Shown piece after piece: positions 16,667 through 25,108 of a stretch of 55,364 bases of DNA. The notes below the pieces were generated by a model. It worked only from the letters and a program-made list of their open reading frames with translations, was not told where the DNA came from and made no database searches. Position 1 is the first letter of the stretch. Each line of letters opens with the position of its first letter. The stretch lies in contig CAIWAH010000087.1 in the NCBI GenBank assembly GCA_903910585.1, positions 1 through 55,364 on the forward strand, given 5' to 3'. The position numbers and the translations under genes were made by a program. Origin of the DNA: an uncultured Verrucomicrobiota bacterium. Lineage in GTDB: Bacteria; Verrucomicrobiota; Verrucomicrobiia; Limisphaerales; UBA9464.

Positions 16667-17961
16667 AACGCGCTGCCTGCTTCCTCGCCCTTGGTCTGGT
16701 GGTCTTCTCGGCGTGCGCCCTGGGGACCCCCAAGCTCATCCGTGGTCCTTACCTGCAGTCCGCCACGACCAATTCCATGGTCATTCGCTGGCGCACGGAT
16801 GATTCGTCCAAGGGATTGGTGCGTTACGGCCTCACCGAAGCGACGGCGACCAACGTGGTTTCCCATGCGGGAAAGCTGACCGAACACATCGTGCTGCTGA
16901 CCGGACTGAAGCCGGCGACGCGCTATTTCTATGCCGTGGGCACCGAGACCAACGTGTGGCTGTCGCCGGTGACGAACACCATGACGTTTGTCACGCCGCC
17001 GCCCGTCGGCCCGGCCAAGCCCACCCGCATCTGGGTGATCGGCGATCCCGGCACTGCGAGTGCCAATCAACGGGCGGTCCGGGATGCCTTCTACCGATGG
17101 AACCGCGCGGAGGTTCCGGATTTGTGGCTGATGCTGGGTGACAATGCCTACAGTGCCGGCACCGACGCCCAGTATCAGGCGGCGGTATTCCACATGTATG
17201 CCTGGCTGCTCGCGAATTCGCCGCTGTGGCCAACGCTCGGCAATCACGATGCCGGGAGCGCCAACTCCGGAACCCAGTCCGGCGTTTACTATGACGTCTT
17301 CACGCTCCCCACGTTGGGCCAGGCCGGCGGGCTGCCCAGCGGAACGGAGGCCTACTACTCGTTCGACTACGCCAACATCCATTTCATCTGTCTCGACTCC
17401 CAGGACACCGACCGCAGTCCGACCGGAATGATGGCGGAATGGCTGCGCGACGACCTCGCCTCGACCGCGCGCGATTGGATTGTCTGCTTCTTTCACCATC
17501 CGCCCTACACCAAGGGTTCGCACGATTCCGACAAGCTGAGCGACAGCGGCGGGCGTCTGGTGCAGATGCGGGAGAACATCCTGCCGATTCTCGAACAGGG
17601 CGGTGTGGATCTGGTGCTGACCGGCCACAGCCACTGCTACGAGAGGAGCTACCTGCTCGACGGGCACTATGGCTACAGCACCAATCTGACGGCAGGAAAT
17701 TTCAAGGACCGTGGGGACGGACGCGAGGACGGCTCCGGGCCATACCGCAAAACGTCCGGCACCAAGCCGCACGAAGGGGCCGTGTATGTCGTGGCGGGCA
17801 GTTCCGGGCAGCGCAGCGGAGGAAAGCTCAATCATCCGGTGAATTTCCTGTCGCTCAACCGCCTGGGCTCCGTGGTTCTGGACATCAACGGCCAGGAACT
17901 GAGCCTCAAGTTCATCACCGAAAAGGCCCAGCTCCGCGACTATTTCACGATCCGGAAGTGA
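16663..17961 (+). CDS. Secreted purple-acid-phosphatase-like metallophosphoesterase
   Basis: 432 aa with signal peptide (MKRAACFLALGLVVFSACAL). Residues ~22-112 form a fibronectin-III-like N-terminal domain typical of purple acid phosphatases (GPYLQSATTNSMVIRWRTDD; LKPATRYFYAVG). The catalytic domain has the metallophosphoesterase motifs in order: GDPG, LGDNAYS, LGNHD, HHPPYTKG and GHSHCYERSY. It likely hydrolyses phosphate esters in the periplasm or outside the cell. It overlaps the TPR gene by 4 bp. Confidence 0.9.
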   Translation: MKRAACFLALGLVVFSACALGTPKLIRGPYLQSATTNSMVIRWRTDDSSKGLVRYGLTEATATNVVSHAGKLTEHIVLLTGLKPATRYFYAVGTETNVWLSPVTNTMTFVTPPPVGPAKPTRIWVIGDPGTASANQRAVRDAFYRWNRAEVPDLWLMLGDNAYSAGTDAQYQAAVFHMYAWLLANSPLWPTLGNHDAGSANSGTQSGVYYDVFTLPTLGQAGGLPSGTEAYYSFDYANIHFICLDSQDTDRSPTGMMAEWLRDDLASTARDWIVCFFHHPPYTKGSHDSDKLSDSGGRLVQMRENILPILEQGGVDLVLTGHSHCYERSYLLDGHYGYSTNLTAGNFKDRGDGREDGSGPYRKTSGTKPHEGAVYVVAGSSGQRSGGKLNHPVNFLSLNRLGSVVLDINGQELSLKFITEKAQLRDYFTIRK

Positions 17962-18061
17962 ACGGCGCTGCGGCCGTGTCTTGGCAGGCGGGCCGGTCCC
18001 GGTTAGACCCAGCGGCGTGTCTGCGAAGCCGCCTACCGTCGCGCGAGAGAACCATCCGCCT

Positions 18062-18532
18062 GTGCCGCTGGATTCACCCCAGCGCCGCCGGTTGCCGCCT
18101 TTGTTGCGCCGGGCGTGGTATGGGCTGAATCAGGCTTTTCGCCGGCGGATCGCCCATACCGGCGTGACCCCGGACCAGTTCACCGCGATGCGGACGCTGC
18201 TCGAAGGGGAGGCGGAAGGGAGCACCCAGCGGGATCTCACCCAGGCCATGTCGAGCGATCCCAATACGGTGGCCTCCCTGCTGGAACGCATGGAGGAGGC
18301 CGGCTGGGTGGAACGCCGGCCGCACGAACGGGACGGGCGGGCCTACCGTATCCGCCTGTTGCCGGCAGGCCGGGAGAAATACGAGGTCGTCCGGGCCGAA
18401 GCCATTGCCCTTCAATCGGAGGTCCTTGCCGGGTTGCCCGAGAGCCAGCGGGAGCTGTTTCTGGAGCAGCTGGACCAGGTGGCCACGGCCTGCCGGAAGG
18501 CTGCCGAAGACGCTCCGCGAGCTTCCCGTTAG
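18062..18532 (+). CDS. MarR-family transcriptional regulator
   Basis: 156 aa from the GTG at 18062; GTG 18017 and TTG 17981 are in-frame alternatives with a Pro-rich extension. The winged helix-turn-helix is clear: GVTPDQFTAMRTLLEGE, STQRDLTQAMSSDPNTVASL, LERMEEAGWVERRPHERDG, and a wing RAYRIRLLPAGR. Helices at both ends would form the dimer interface. Its target cannot be read from the sequence; a neighbouring gene is the first guess. Its stop codon overlaps the stop of the convergent DUF167 gene (18529-18532). Confidence 0.82.
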   Translation: MPLDSPQRRRLPPLLRRAWYGLNQAFRRRIAHTGVTPDQFTAMRTLLEGEAEGSTQRDLTQAMSSDPNTVASLLERMEEAGWVERRPHERDGRAYRIRLLPAGREKYEVVRAEAIALQSEVLAGLPESQRELFLEQLDQVATACRKAAEDAPRASR

Positions 18533-18822
18533 CCAAGTTTCTGCGCCGCCTCGGCGAGGGTGATGCCGTCGAGGCGGATGGTCTTGTGCGGCGAGGTCTG
18601 TCCCCGGACCAAACTGACCGCGCGCCGCGGCAACCCGAGCTGGCGCGCCAGAAATTCCACCAAGGCCTCGTTGGCCGCCGAGTCCACCGGGGGCGCCATG
18701 ACCTTGAGTTTCAGTTCCGCTCCCAGCGGGCCGACGATCTCGTTCCGGCTGGCGCGAGGCTGGACCTTGAGAGCGAGCAGCACCGCGCCGTCCTGTTCCC
18801 GGAGATAGGCCGGCGCGGTCAC
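18529..18822 (-). CDS. DUF167 / YggU family protein
   Basis: 97 aa from a GTG at 18822. The sequence LALKVQPRASRNEIVG followed by LKVMAPPVDSAANEALVEF and the Lys/Arg end SPHKTIRLDG is the full DUF167 fold. Function unknown. The start overlaps the stop of the yggT-type gene by 4 bp (GTGA), so translation is coupled; yggT-yggU pairs are a common arrangement. Confidence 0.88.
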   Translation of the reverse strand: MTAPAYLREQDGAVLLALKVQPRASRNEIVGPLGAELKLKVMAPPVDSAANEALVEFLARQLGLPRRAVSLVRGQTSPHKTIRLDGITLAEAAQKLG

Positions 18823-19658
18823 AGGTTGAGGCGGGCAAAGGCCCGGGCCAGGCCCAGTTCGAAGGCCGTCCAGATGCCCCAGATGGCTGCCGTCGCGATC
18901 AACGGGGTGAAATCCAGTTTCCCGAACCGGACCGGCAACCAGAAGAGCGGTCGGATCAGAATGCCGCCAGTGCGGTGGATGAAGTCCCAGACCGGCGCAT
19001 TGCCAAAATAGATGTAGGTGTTGATGAGGCGCAGCAGCAGGATACCGGCCAGCAGCCACTTCAGGCTCAGCCAGACACTGGCCCCGACCACAGCCGCCTG
19101 GGCGGCCAGTTCCGGCAACGCCGGCACCCGTGGCAGGATGCCTAACGAAGCCAGAGGCAAGGTGAGCACGGCCCACATGATTCCGGCCGCCAGCAGCGGG
19201 AAGGGAAGCTGAAACCAGATGGGAGTGCGACCAAGCCAGCCGAGGAACTCGCGCAGCAGCTTGGACCAGCCTTCCGGTTCCCGTTCGAGCGCGGAAAGCG
19301 CGATCAGCACCGTGGCCCACGCCTGGGCGATGAGCCAGGCCCAGCCGAAGCTGAGAAGGGAATGCAGCAACAGGCGACCCGGATCGTCGGCGCGAAATGC
19401 CAGGGCGGCGGAACCCAGCCCAATCATGGGCGTCCAGTTCAGTCCCACCGCGGCGACCGAATACAGGACCGGTCGAGCCAGCAGCACCGCACCCAACGCC
19501 ACCAGATATCCCCACCGCTTGGTCGGGCGCGACTCGGCGGGTTTGAGATTGGACAGCAACGTGCCCGCGCCGCGCACCGCAGCCGGTCGCCCGGCGGTGC
19601 GCCAGGCGAGCAGAAGCACCAAGCCGATCAGGTTGAGCAGCAGGTCAACGATGGCCAT
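18819..19658 (-). CDS. YggT family multipass membrane protein
   Basis: 279 aa with about six membrane segments. The C-terminal part contains a YggT signature: LLRLINTYIYFGNAPVWDF, then HRTGGILIRPLFWLPVRFGK. Bacterial YggT proteins are associated with osmotic tolerance or cell-envelope shape; nothing here fixes the function. The N-terminal half is longer than single-repeat YggT (about 100 aa) and may be a second, diverged copy. The downstream DUF167 gene is coupled. Confidence 0.8.
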   Translation of the reverse strand: MAIVDLLLNLIGLVLLLAWRTAGRPAAVRGAGTLLSNLKPAESRPTKRWGYLVALGAVLLARPVLYSVAAVGLNWTPMIGLGSAALAFRADDPGRLLLHSLLSFGWAWLIAQAWATVLIALSALEREPEGWSKLLREFLGWLGRTPIWFQLPFPLLAAGIMWAVLTLPLASLGILPRVPALPELAAQAAVVGASVWLSLKWLLAGILLLRLINTYIYFGNAPVWDFIHRTGGILIRPLFWLPVRFGKLDFTPLIATAAIWGIWTAFELGLARAFARLNL

Positions 19659-19710
19659 GGCGGATTTGACCGGAAGGTTTTCCAGTCCGGGATCGGCCGG
19701 ATAACCGGCT

Positions 19711-20634
19711 TCAGCTGAGCGCGACGCCGGAACGCTGCGCGGTCCGGATCAGGGCGTCGGCCATGTCGCTGGGGGTGACCGCCACCTCGATGCCGCATTC
19801 CTGGAAGACGGCGATTTTCGCGGCGGCAGTGTCCTCGGCCCCGCCGATAACGGCGCCGGCGTGACCCATGCGGCGGCCGGCCGGGGCGGTGGCGCCGGCG
19901 ATGAAGCCGGCGACGGGCTTTTTGCAGTTCGCCTTGATCCACCGGGCGGCCTCAACCTCGGCGCTGCCACCGATCTCGCCGATCATGATGATGCCGACGG
20001 TTTCCGGGTCGTCGTTGAAGAGCTTGATGACGTCGAGGTGCGAGGTGCCGTTCACCGGGTCACCGCCGATGCCGACGCAGGTGCTTTGGCCGATGCCCTT
20101 GACCGTGAGCTGATAGACCGCCTCGTAAGTCAGGGTGCCGGAACGGGACACGACGCCGACACGGCCCTTTTTGTGGATGTAGCCAGGGGCGATGCCGATG
20201 CGGCAGCCGCCCCTGGAACCTTCACCGGTGCCCGGGGTCACGACGCCGGGGCAGTTTGGGCCGACCAGCCGGGTCTTCGCGCCCTGCATGGCGCGCTTCA
20301 CGCGGACCATGTCCTTCACGGGAATGCCCTCGGTGATGGCCACCGCGAGGTCGAGGCCGGCGCCCACGCTTTCGAGAATGGCGTCACCGGCAAACGGCGG
20401 CGGCACGAAGATGGCGGAAACCGTCGCACCGGTTTCGCGGGCGGCGTCGGCGACGGTGTTGAAGATCGGCACCTTGTGGCCGGCGTGCTCAAAGAACTGC
20501 CCGCCCTTGCCCGGCGTGACCCCGGCGACAACTTGGGTGCCGTAGTCGAGCGAGAGCTTGGTGTGGCGGGCGCCGAATTCACCGGTGATGCCCTGAACGA
20601 GGATCTTGGACTGGGGAGTAACGAGGATGGCCAT
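19711..20634 (-). CDS. sucD: Succinyl-CoA ligase, alpha subunit
   Basis: 307 aa from ATG 20634. It starts [20 protein letters not shown], has the CoA-binding Rossmann domain ([20 protein letters not shown]), VGPNCPGVV, and the phosphohistidine loop [14 protein letters not shown]. With SucC it interconverts succinyl-CoA and succinate with ATP or GTP formation. It lies downstream of sucC, but a VOC-family gene separates them. A small GC hairpin (19696-19709, GCCGG-ATAA-CCGGC) immediately follows the stop but has no T-run. Confidence 0.96.
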   Translation of the reverse strand: MAILVTPQSKILVQGITGEFGARHTKLSLDYGTQVVAGVTPGKGGQFFEHAGHKVPIFNTVADAARETGATVSAIFVPPPFAGDAILESVGAGLDLAVAITEGIPVKDMVRVKRAMQGAKTRLVGPNCPGVVTPGTGEGSRGGCRIGIAPGYIHKKGRVGVVSRSGTLTYEAVYQLTVKGIGQSTCVGIGGDPVNGTSHLDVIKLFNDDPETVGIIMIGEIGGSAEVEAARWIKANCKKPVAGFIAGATAPAGRRMGHAGAVIGGAEDTAAAKIAVFQECGIEVAVTPSDMADALIRTAQRSGVALS

Positions 20635-20669
20635 GTCGGAAATCGGATGGGAGTGGAAAGGCGATGTGG

Positions 20670-21065
20670 TCAGTGATTGCAGCCGGCCGAACCGCAGCCG
20701 GGCTTGCGTTTGTGGATGCAGAGGACGTTGCCGTCGGGATCGAAGATGAATGCCATCTGGCAAACCGGCGTGGGGAATGGATCGAGCTTGAAGCGGACGG
20801 CCTTGGACTTCAGCGCTGTGATCGCTGCCTCGAAATCCTCGACCTCGAGGGCGACGGAGCAGCCGTCCGAACTCGGATTCCAGCCGGGGGCGCTGCCGAG
20901 CGAAAGCGTGCCACTGCCGATGTCGAATTCGGTCCACTGCATGCCGCCGGGCTCACCGACCAGCATCGTGGGCTTCAGTCCGAGCGTGCCTTCGTAAAAC
21001 TCCCGCGCCCGGGCCATGTCAGTGACCGGGTAGCAGGAAAAGGCGATTTCGGAGACTTTGAACAT
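20670..21065 (-). CDS. VOC (glyoxalase/bleomycin-resistance fold) protein between sucC and sucD
   Basis: 131 aa. Two beta-alpha-beta-beta-beta modules are visible: [20 protein letters not shown] with [12 protein letters not shown], and [19 protein letters not shown] with [18 protein letters not shown]. No clear glyoxalase I-type His/Glu metal set could be assigned, so the function is open. The tail [10 protein letters not shown] is rich in Cys/His and not part of the fold; it could bind metal. 35 bp separate it from sucD and 16 bp from sucC, so it is probably in the same transcript. Methylmalonyl-CoA epimerases are also VOC proteins acting near succinyl-CoA, but this sequence is not clearly one. 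Confidence 0.82.
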   Translation of the reverse strand: MFKVSEIAFSCYPVTDMARAREFYEGTLGLKPTMLVGEPGGMQWTEFDIGSGTLSLGSAPGWNPSSDGCSVALEVEDFEAAITALKSKAVRFKLDPFPTPVCQMAFIFDPDGNVLCIHKRKPGCGSAGCNH

Positions 21066-21081
21066 CGGAACCGGATGAAGG

Positions 21082-22266
21082 CTAGGCGGCCACCAGTTTC
21101 ACAATCTTCTGAGCCGCATCGGCCATGCTGTCGCCGGAAACGAGCGACAGGCCGGAATCGGCGAGCGTCTTCTTGCCGGCGACGACGTTGTTGCCCTCGA
21201 GGCGGACCACGAGGGGCAGCTTCAGGCCGACTTCCTTCACGGCTTCCACAATGCCGGTGGCGATCACATTGCAGTCCATAATGCCGCCGAAGATGTTCAC
21301 GAAGATGCCCTTCACGTTCGGGTCGCCGAGGATGATCTTGAACGCGGCCACGACCTGTTCCTTCGAGGCGCCGCCGCCGACGTCGAGGAAGTTCGCCGGG
21401 TTGCCGCCGAAATGCTTGATGATGTCCATCGTGCTCATCGCGAGCCCGGCACCGTTGACGAGGCAGGCGATGTTGCCGTCGAGCGCGATGTAGCTGAGGC
21501 CGAACTTGGACGCCTCGATTTCCTTGGAGTCCTCCTCGTTGAGGTCGCGGAGTTCCGTGATCGTTGGATGGCGGTAAAGCGCGTTGTCGTCGAATGACAC
21601 CTTGGCATCGAGGGCGAGCACCTGGTCGTCCGGCGTGGTGATCAGCGGGTTGATCTCCACCATGGACGCGTCGGTGTCCCAGTAGAGATTCCAGAGCGCG
21701 CGGATGAGCTTGGCCGCGTTCTTGGCCTCGGCGGGATTCAGGCGCAGTCCGAAGATGAGCTGACGGATCTGGTAATCGGCCAGGCCGTAAGCGGGATCAA
21801 TGTGGACCTTGAAGATTTTCTCGGGCGTCTCGTGGGCAACTTTCTCGATTTCGACGCCGCCTTCGGTGGAGGCGACGATGACCGGCCGGGACGTGGCGCG
21901 GTCGAGCAGGATGGCGAGGTAGTATTCCTTTTTGATGTCGCTCGCGACGGTGAAATAGACCGTCTGCACCTTGCGGCCGGCCGGTCCGGTCTGGAGCGTG
22001 ACGAGGGTGTTGCCGAGCATCTTGCCGGCGATTTCCTTCGCGTCGGCCTTGGTCTTGCAGAACTTCACGCCGCCCTTGAAGCCGTCGGTGAAGGTGCCTT
22101 TGCCCCGGCCGCCGGCATGGATCTGGGACTTCACCATCGTCGGTCCCTCGGGCAGGGCGGCGAGGGCGGTGACGAACTCTTCGGGGGTCTTGGCGGGGGC
22201 GCCCTTCGGCACGGGGACGCCGAATTTTTCGAGGAGAGCCTTGGCTTGGTATTCGTGGATGTTCAT
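21082..22266 (-). CDS. sucC: Succinyl-CoA ligase, beta subunit
   Basis: 394 aa, normal length. ATP-grasp N-terminus [32 protein letters not shown], the metal/nucleotide residues in [20 protein letters not shown], and the C-terminal CoA-ligase half with [13 protein letters not shown] and [13 protein letters not shown]. Works with SucD in the TCA cycle. The upstream vapC gene ends only 9 bp before it on the same strand, so sucC may be read from a gltA-vapBC transcript or from a promoter inside the toxin gene. Confidence 0.97.
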   Translation of the reverse strand: MNIHEYQAKALLEKFGVPVPKGAPAKTPEEFVTALAALPEGPTMVKSQIHAGGRGKGTFTDGFKGGVKFCKTKADAKEIAGKMLGNTLVTLQTGPAGRKVQTVYFTVASDIKKEYYLAILLDRATSRPVIVASTEGGVEIEKVAHETPEKIFKVHIDPAYGLADYQIRQLIFGLRLNPAEAKNAAKLIRALWNLYWDTDASMVEINPLITTPDDQVLALDAKVSFDDNALYRHPTITELRDLNEEDSKEIEASKFGLSYIALDGNIACLVNGAGLAMSTMDIIKHFGGNPANFLDVGGGASKEQVVAAFKIILGDPNVKGIFVNIFGGIMDCNVIATGIVEAVKEVGLKLPLVVRLEGNNVVAGKKTLADSGLSLVSGDSMADAAQKIVKLVAA

Positions 22267-22275
22267 GAAAGCAGT

Positions 22276-22689
22276 TCAGCTGAGGTCATCCAGTGAGTTG
22301 ATGACCCGGACGTTCGGGATGTCGTTAAAATGTTGGTCAAGGGTGAGCACGGCGGCATCAAGCCGCTGCGCACAGGCGGCGATGATCAAATCCTGAGCCG
22401 GGAGGGTGATGCCTTTCCGGTCCAATTGCCAAGCCATGTCCGCCACGGCATCCCAGGTTTTGAAATCGGTGGCCGCATACAGCATGACGGACATGAACCG
22501 TCGGAGGGCATCCCGCAGCCGCGGCATACGCACGCCGCGCAGCACCTCGACCTGCACCATGCCGCAGGTTGCCAAGTCCATCCGCCGAGCGCGGCCGGTG
22601 AGTTCCATGGCCGGATCCTGCTGCTGCCGTAGCAACTGGATGAACATGCTGCTGTCCACCAGCACCGTGGTGATTTCCTCAGCGGGCAT
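22276..22689 (-). CDS. vapC: PIN-domain toxin of a type II toxin-antitoxin pair (VapC family)
   Basis: 137 aa. PIN nuclease acids are visible: D12 in VLVDSSMFIQLL, a Glu in MVQVEVLRGV, and Asp in LPAQDLIIAACAQ and LTLDQHFNDI. PIN toxins are Mg2+-dependent RNases. The start overlaps the end of the antitoxin gene by 11 bp, the standard coupled arrangement. Intact by sequence. Confidence 0.87.
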   Translation of the reverse strand: MPAEEITTVLVDSSMFIQLLRQQQDPAMELTGRARRMDLATCGMVQVEVLRGVRMPRLRDALRRFMSVMLYAATDFKTWDAVADMAWQLDRKGITLPAQDLIIAACAQRLDAAVLTLDQHFNDIPNVRVINSLDDLS

Positions 22690-22915
22690 GGGCTGTCTTC
22701 ACCCCGCGACTGGCCAAAATGTCGTAACCAGGCTCGACCGCATCCCTGAGTTCCATGCCCGAGAATCCAAGCCCGGACTTGGCATAGGCGCGCAATTTGG
22801 CCTTCCGGTCCATTTCATGGAGTGCCGCATTGATCGTCTCGGTCTTGCTCTCGAAGCCGTAGGCGGTTTTCACCTCGTCGAGCAAAGCCTCGTCAATGTG
22901 CATCGTCATTTTCAT
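22679..22915 (-). CDS. vapB: VapB-type antitoxin
   Basis: 78 aa from ATG 22915 (MKMTMHIDEALLDEV). N-terminal ribbon-helix-helix (TMHIDEALL, SKTETINAALHEMDRKAKL) of the VapB antitoxin family, then a tail (GFSGMELRDAVEPGYD) that would bind the toxin. An inverted repeat sits directly against the start codon and is the likely operator for autoregulation. Codons upstream of 22915 run through that repeat, so the longer reading from 22951 is unlikely. Confidence 0.85.
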   Translation of the reverse strand: MKMTMHIDEALLDEVKTAYGFESKTETINAALHEMDRKAKLRAYAKSGLGFSGMELRDAVEPGYDILASRGVKTAHAR

Positions 22916-22932
22916 GCCATATCGGGTATGGC
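22916..22932 (-). promoter_or_regulatory. Inverted repeat, probable VapBC operator
   Basis: GCCATA-CCCGA-TATGGC, a perfect 6-5-6 dyad on the minus strand touching the vapB ATG. Position and symmetry fit a ribbon-helix-helix operator that would also mask the ribosome site. Confidence 0.45.
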
Positions 22933-22978
22933 AATGGTGCCACCCTCGCAAGTTTTTTCTGCCCGGGACCGCGCCGGT

Positions 22979-24124
22979 TCAACGCTGGTCGAGCGGCAGA
23001 ACCTTGAGTCCAACCGGGCCGGTGTAAACGGACTGCGGCCGGATGAGACGGTTGTCCGCGAGCTGTTCCAGCACATGGGCCGTCCAGCCGCTGGTGCGGG
23101 CGATGGCGAAGATCGGGGTGAAGAGGTCGGTCGGGATTCCGAGGCTGTAGTAAACCGTGGCGCTGTAGAAATCCACGTTCGCGTGGAGGTTTTTCTTGGT
23201 CAGCATCAGCTCGGCGATGCGTTCGGACATCTGGATCCACTTCGGTTCGCCGAGCTTCGCGGAAAGGATCTGGGCCATGCGTTTGAGGTGCGGGGCGCGG
23301 GGATCCAGCACTTTGTAAACGCGGTGGCCGATGCCCATGATCTTGCGCTTCTGAGCAAGGCAGTCGTCCACGTAGGCATCCACGGCTTCCAGCGAACCGA
23401 TCTCCTGAAGCATCTTGATGACGCCCTCGTTCGCGCCGCCGTGCAGCGGTCCCTTGAGGGTGCCGATGGCCGTCGTGATCGCCGAATACATGTCGGACAG
23501 GGTGGCGATGGTGACGCGGGCGCTGAACGTGGAGGCGTTCATGCCGTGGTCGGCATGGAGCACGTAGCACATGTCCATCGTGCTCTCCTTTTCGGTGGAA
23601 GGCCGTTCTCCGTCGATCATCCAAAGGAAGTTGGCGGCTTCGCCAAGGCTGGGATCGGGGGCGATCAGCGGCAGGCCCTGGCGGCTGCGATGGAAGTAGG
23701 CCATCACGACCGGAATCTGGGCGATGAGCCGCTGCGCCTTGCGCCGCTGGGCGTCCATGGTGTCATCGTCGGCGATGCTGTCGTAGCAGCCGAGCGCGCT
23801 CACGCCGGTGCGGATGGCGTGCATGGGCGGGCAGTCCTTGGGCAGCTTGGTGAGCAGCTCGATGACCCCCTTGGGAAGTTCGCGGTAACCGGCCAGCGTC
23901 GCCTTGAGCTCCGCGAGCTCCTTCTTGTTCGGCAGGTGATTGTGGTGGAGCAGGTGGACGACCTCCTCGTAGGAGACCTTGCCGGCGAGCTCGTTGATGT
24001 CGTAGCCCGAGTAGATCAGCTGGCCGACATCCCCACGGACGTCACTGAGGCGGGTGTGGGCGGCGATGATGCCTTCGAGGCCCTTGGAAACGGCGGAGGG
24101 GGATGCAGGAGTGGCGTTGCTCAT
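22979..24124 (-). CDS. gltA: Citrate synthase (type II family)
   Basis: 381 aa from ATG 24124 (MSNATPASPSAVSKG); the frame is open further upstream but that stretch is not family-like. Catalytic residues are in place: His in HADHGMNASTF, His in GPLHGGANEGV, and Asp in HANVDFYSATVYYSLG. MGIGHRVYKVLDPRA is the usual citrate synthase block. It condenses oxaloacetate and acetyl-CoA, and stands at the head of the TCA block. The length (under 400 aa) matches the short bacterial type rather than the NADH-sensitive long type. Confidence 0.96.
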   Translation of the reverse strand: MSNATPASPSAVSKGLEGIIAAHTRLSDVRGDVGQLIYSGYDINELAGKVSYEEVVHLLHHNHLPNKKELAELKATLAGYRELPKGVIELLTKLPKDCPPMHAIRTGVSALGCYDSIADDDTMDAQRRKAQRLIAQIPVVMAYFHRSRQGLPLIAPDPSLGEAANFLWMIDGERPSTEKESTMDMCYVLHADHGMNASTFSARVTIATLSDMYSAITTAIGTLKGPLHGGANEGVIKMLQEIGSLEAVDAYVDDCLAQKRKIMGIGHRVYKVLDPRAPHLKRMAQILSAKLGEPKWIQMSERIAELMLTKKNLHANVDFYSATVYYSLGIPTDLFTPIFAIARTSGWTAHVLEQLADNRLIRPQSVYTGPVGLKVLPLDQR

Positions 24125-24243
24125 CGTGAAAGGCGGTTTTCGGTCCGAAAAATCGTGCGCAAAGTCTCTGGTCGCGTCTTGGGCCGTCAACGGATTTCCC
24201 AAAACTGACGGGCAACCTTGTCCCGCAGGCACGCAATTGGCAA

Positions 24244-25002
24244 ATGCTCGGAGCTCGGGCACCCTCAACACAATCCGTGTTCATCTCCGTCATCATTCCC
24301 GCTTTTAATGAGGAAAAGCTTCTCCCGGCCACCTTGGCTGCCGTGAACCGCGCCCGGGAGGCTTTTTGCCAACGCGGCTGGGAATCCGAACTGGTCGTTT
24401 GCGACAACAACTCCACCGACCGCACCGCCGACGTCGCCCGCGGGGCGGGGGCGACCGTGGTCTTCGAGCCGGTGAACCAGATTTCCCGTGCCCGGAACGC
24501 AGGCGCCAGCGTCGCGCGCGGCGATTGGTTCCTCTTTGTGGACGCCGACTCGCAGCCCTCGCCGGAGCTGTTTGCCGAGGCGGCGGAGGCGATCGCTTCC
24601 GGCCGTTTCATCGGGTGCGGGGCCACGCTGCAACTGGACGTGCCCGGCTGGTGGTATCACGCGCTGGCCAAGGTTTGGATCTGCTGGAGCCGGCTGGCGC
24701 GGCACATGGCCGGATCCTTTGTCTGTGTGGACGCCGCGGCATTTCGGGAACTGGGCGGTTTCTCCGACAAGCTGTTCGCGGCCGAAGAGCTCGAATTCTC
24801 GGCCCGACTGAAGCGGCTCGGCCGGAAGCGCGGTCAGAAAGTTACCATCCTCCATCGCCATCCTCTGCTGACTTCCGGGCGGAAGATCAAACTCTACTCG
24901 GCCCGCGAAACTCTCTCGTTCTTCCTAAAGTCAGTAGTCCGTCCCCGCCGCATGTTGACCGACCGCGACAAGTGCGTGCTGTGGTATGACGGCCGGCGGT
25001 GA
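24244..25002 (+). CDS. Family 2 glycosyltransferase
   Basis: 252 aa from ATG 24244; the GTG at 24277 (VFISVIIPAFNEE) fits the family start equally well. GT-A fold: FISVIIPAFNEEKLLPATL, NNSTDRTADVARG, and the DxD-type motif FVDADSQPSP (UDP-sugar/metal). Later blocks GSFVCVDAAAFRELGGF and AAEELEFSARLKRLG fit GT2 acceptor-side motifs. No strong transmembrane segment at the end, so likely soluble or peripheral. Divergent from gltA; acceptor unknown. Confidence 0.85.
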   Translation: MLGARAPSTQSVFISVIIPAFNEEKLLPATLAAVNRAREAFCQRGWESELVVCDNNSTDRTADVARGAGATVVFEPVNQISRARNAGASVARGDWFLFVDADSQPSPELFAEAAEAIASGRFIGCGATLQLDVPGWWYHALAKVWICWSRLARHMAGSFVCVDAAAFRELGGFSDKLFAAEELEFSARLKRLGRKRGQKVTILHRHPLLTSGRKIKLYSARETLSFFLKSVVRPRRMLTDRDKCVLWYDGRR

Positions 25003-25108
25003 CGCGCCCGTGACTGCGGGGACCTCACCGGAATCGGGCGAGGGCAGTTCCGTGGCGATGGATTGACGGACCCGCGGGTGGCTCCCAAGCTCCGCGGACT
25101 TCCGCACT

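Noticed and set aside
22406..24208. A 600-codon plus-strand frame opposite vapBC and gltA
   Set aside because: Composition is that of an antisense shadow, and it crosses three well-supported genes.
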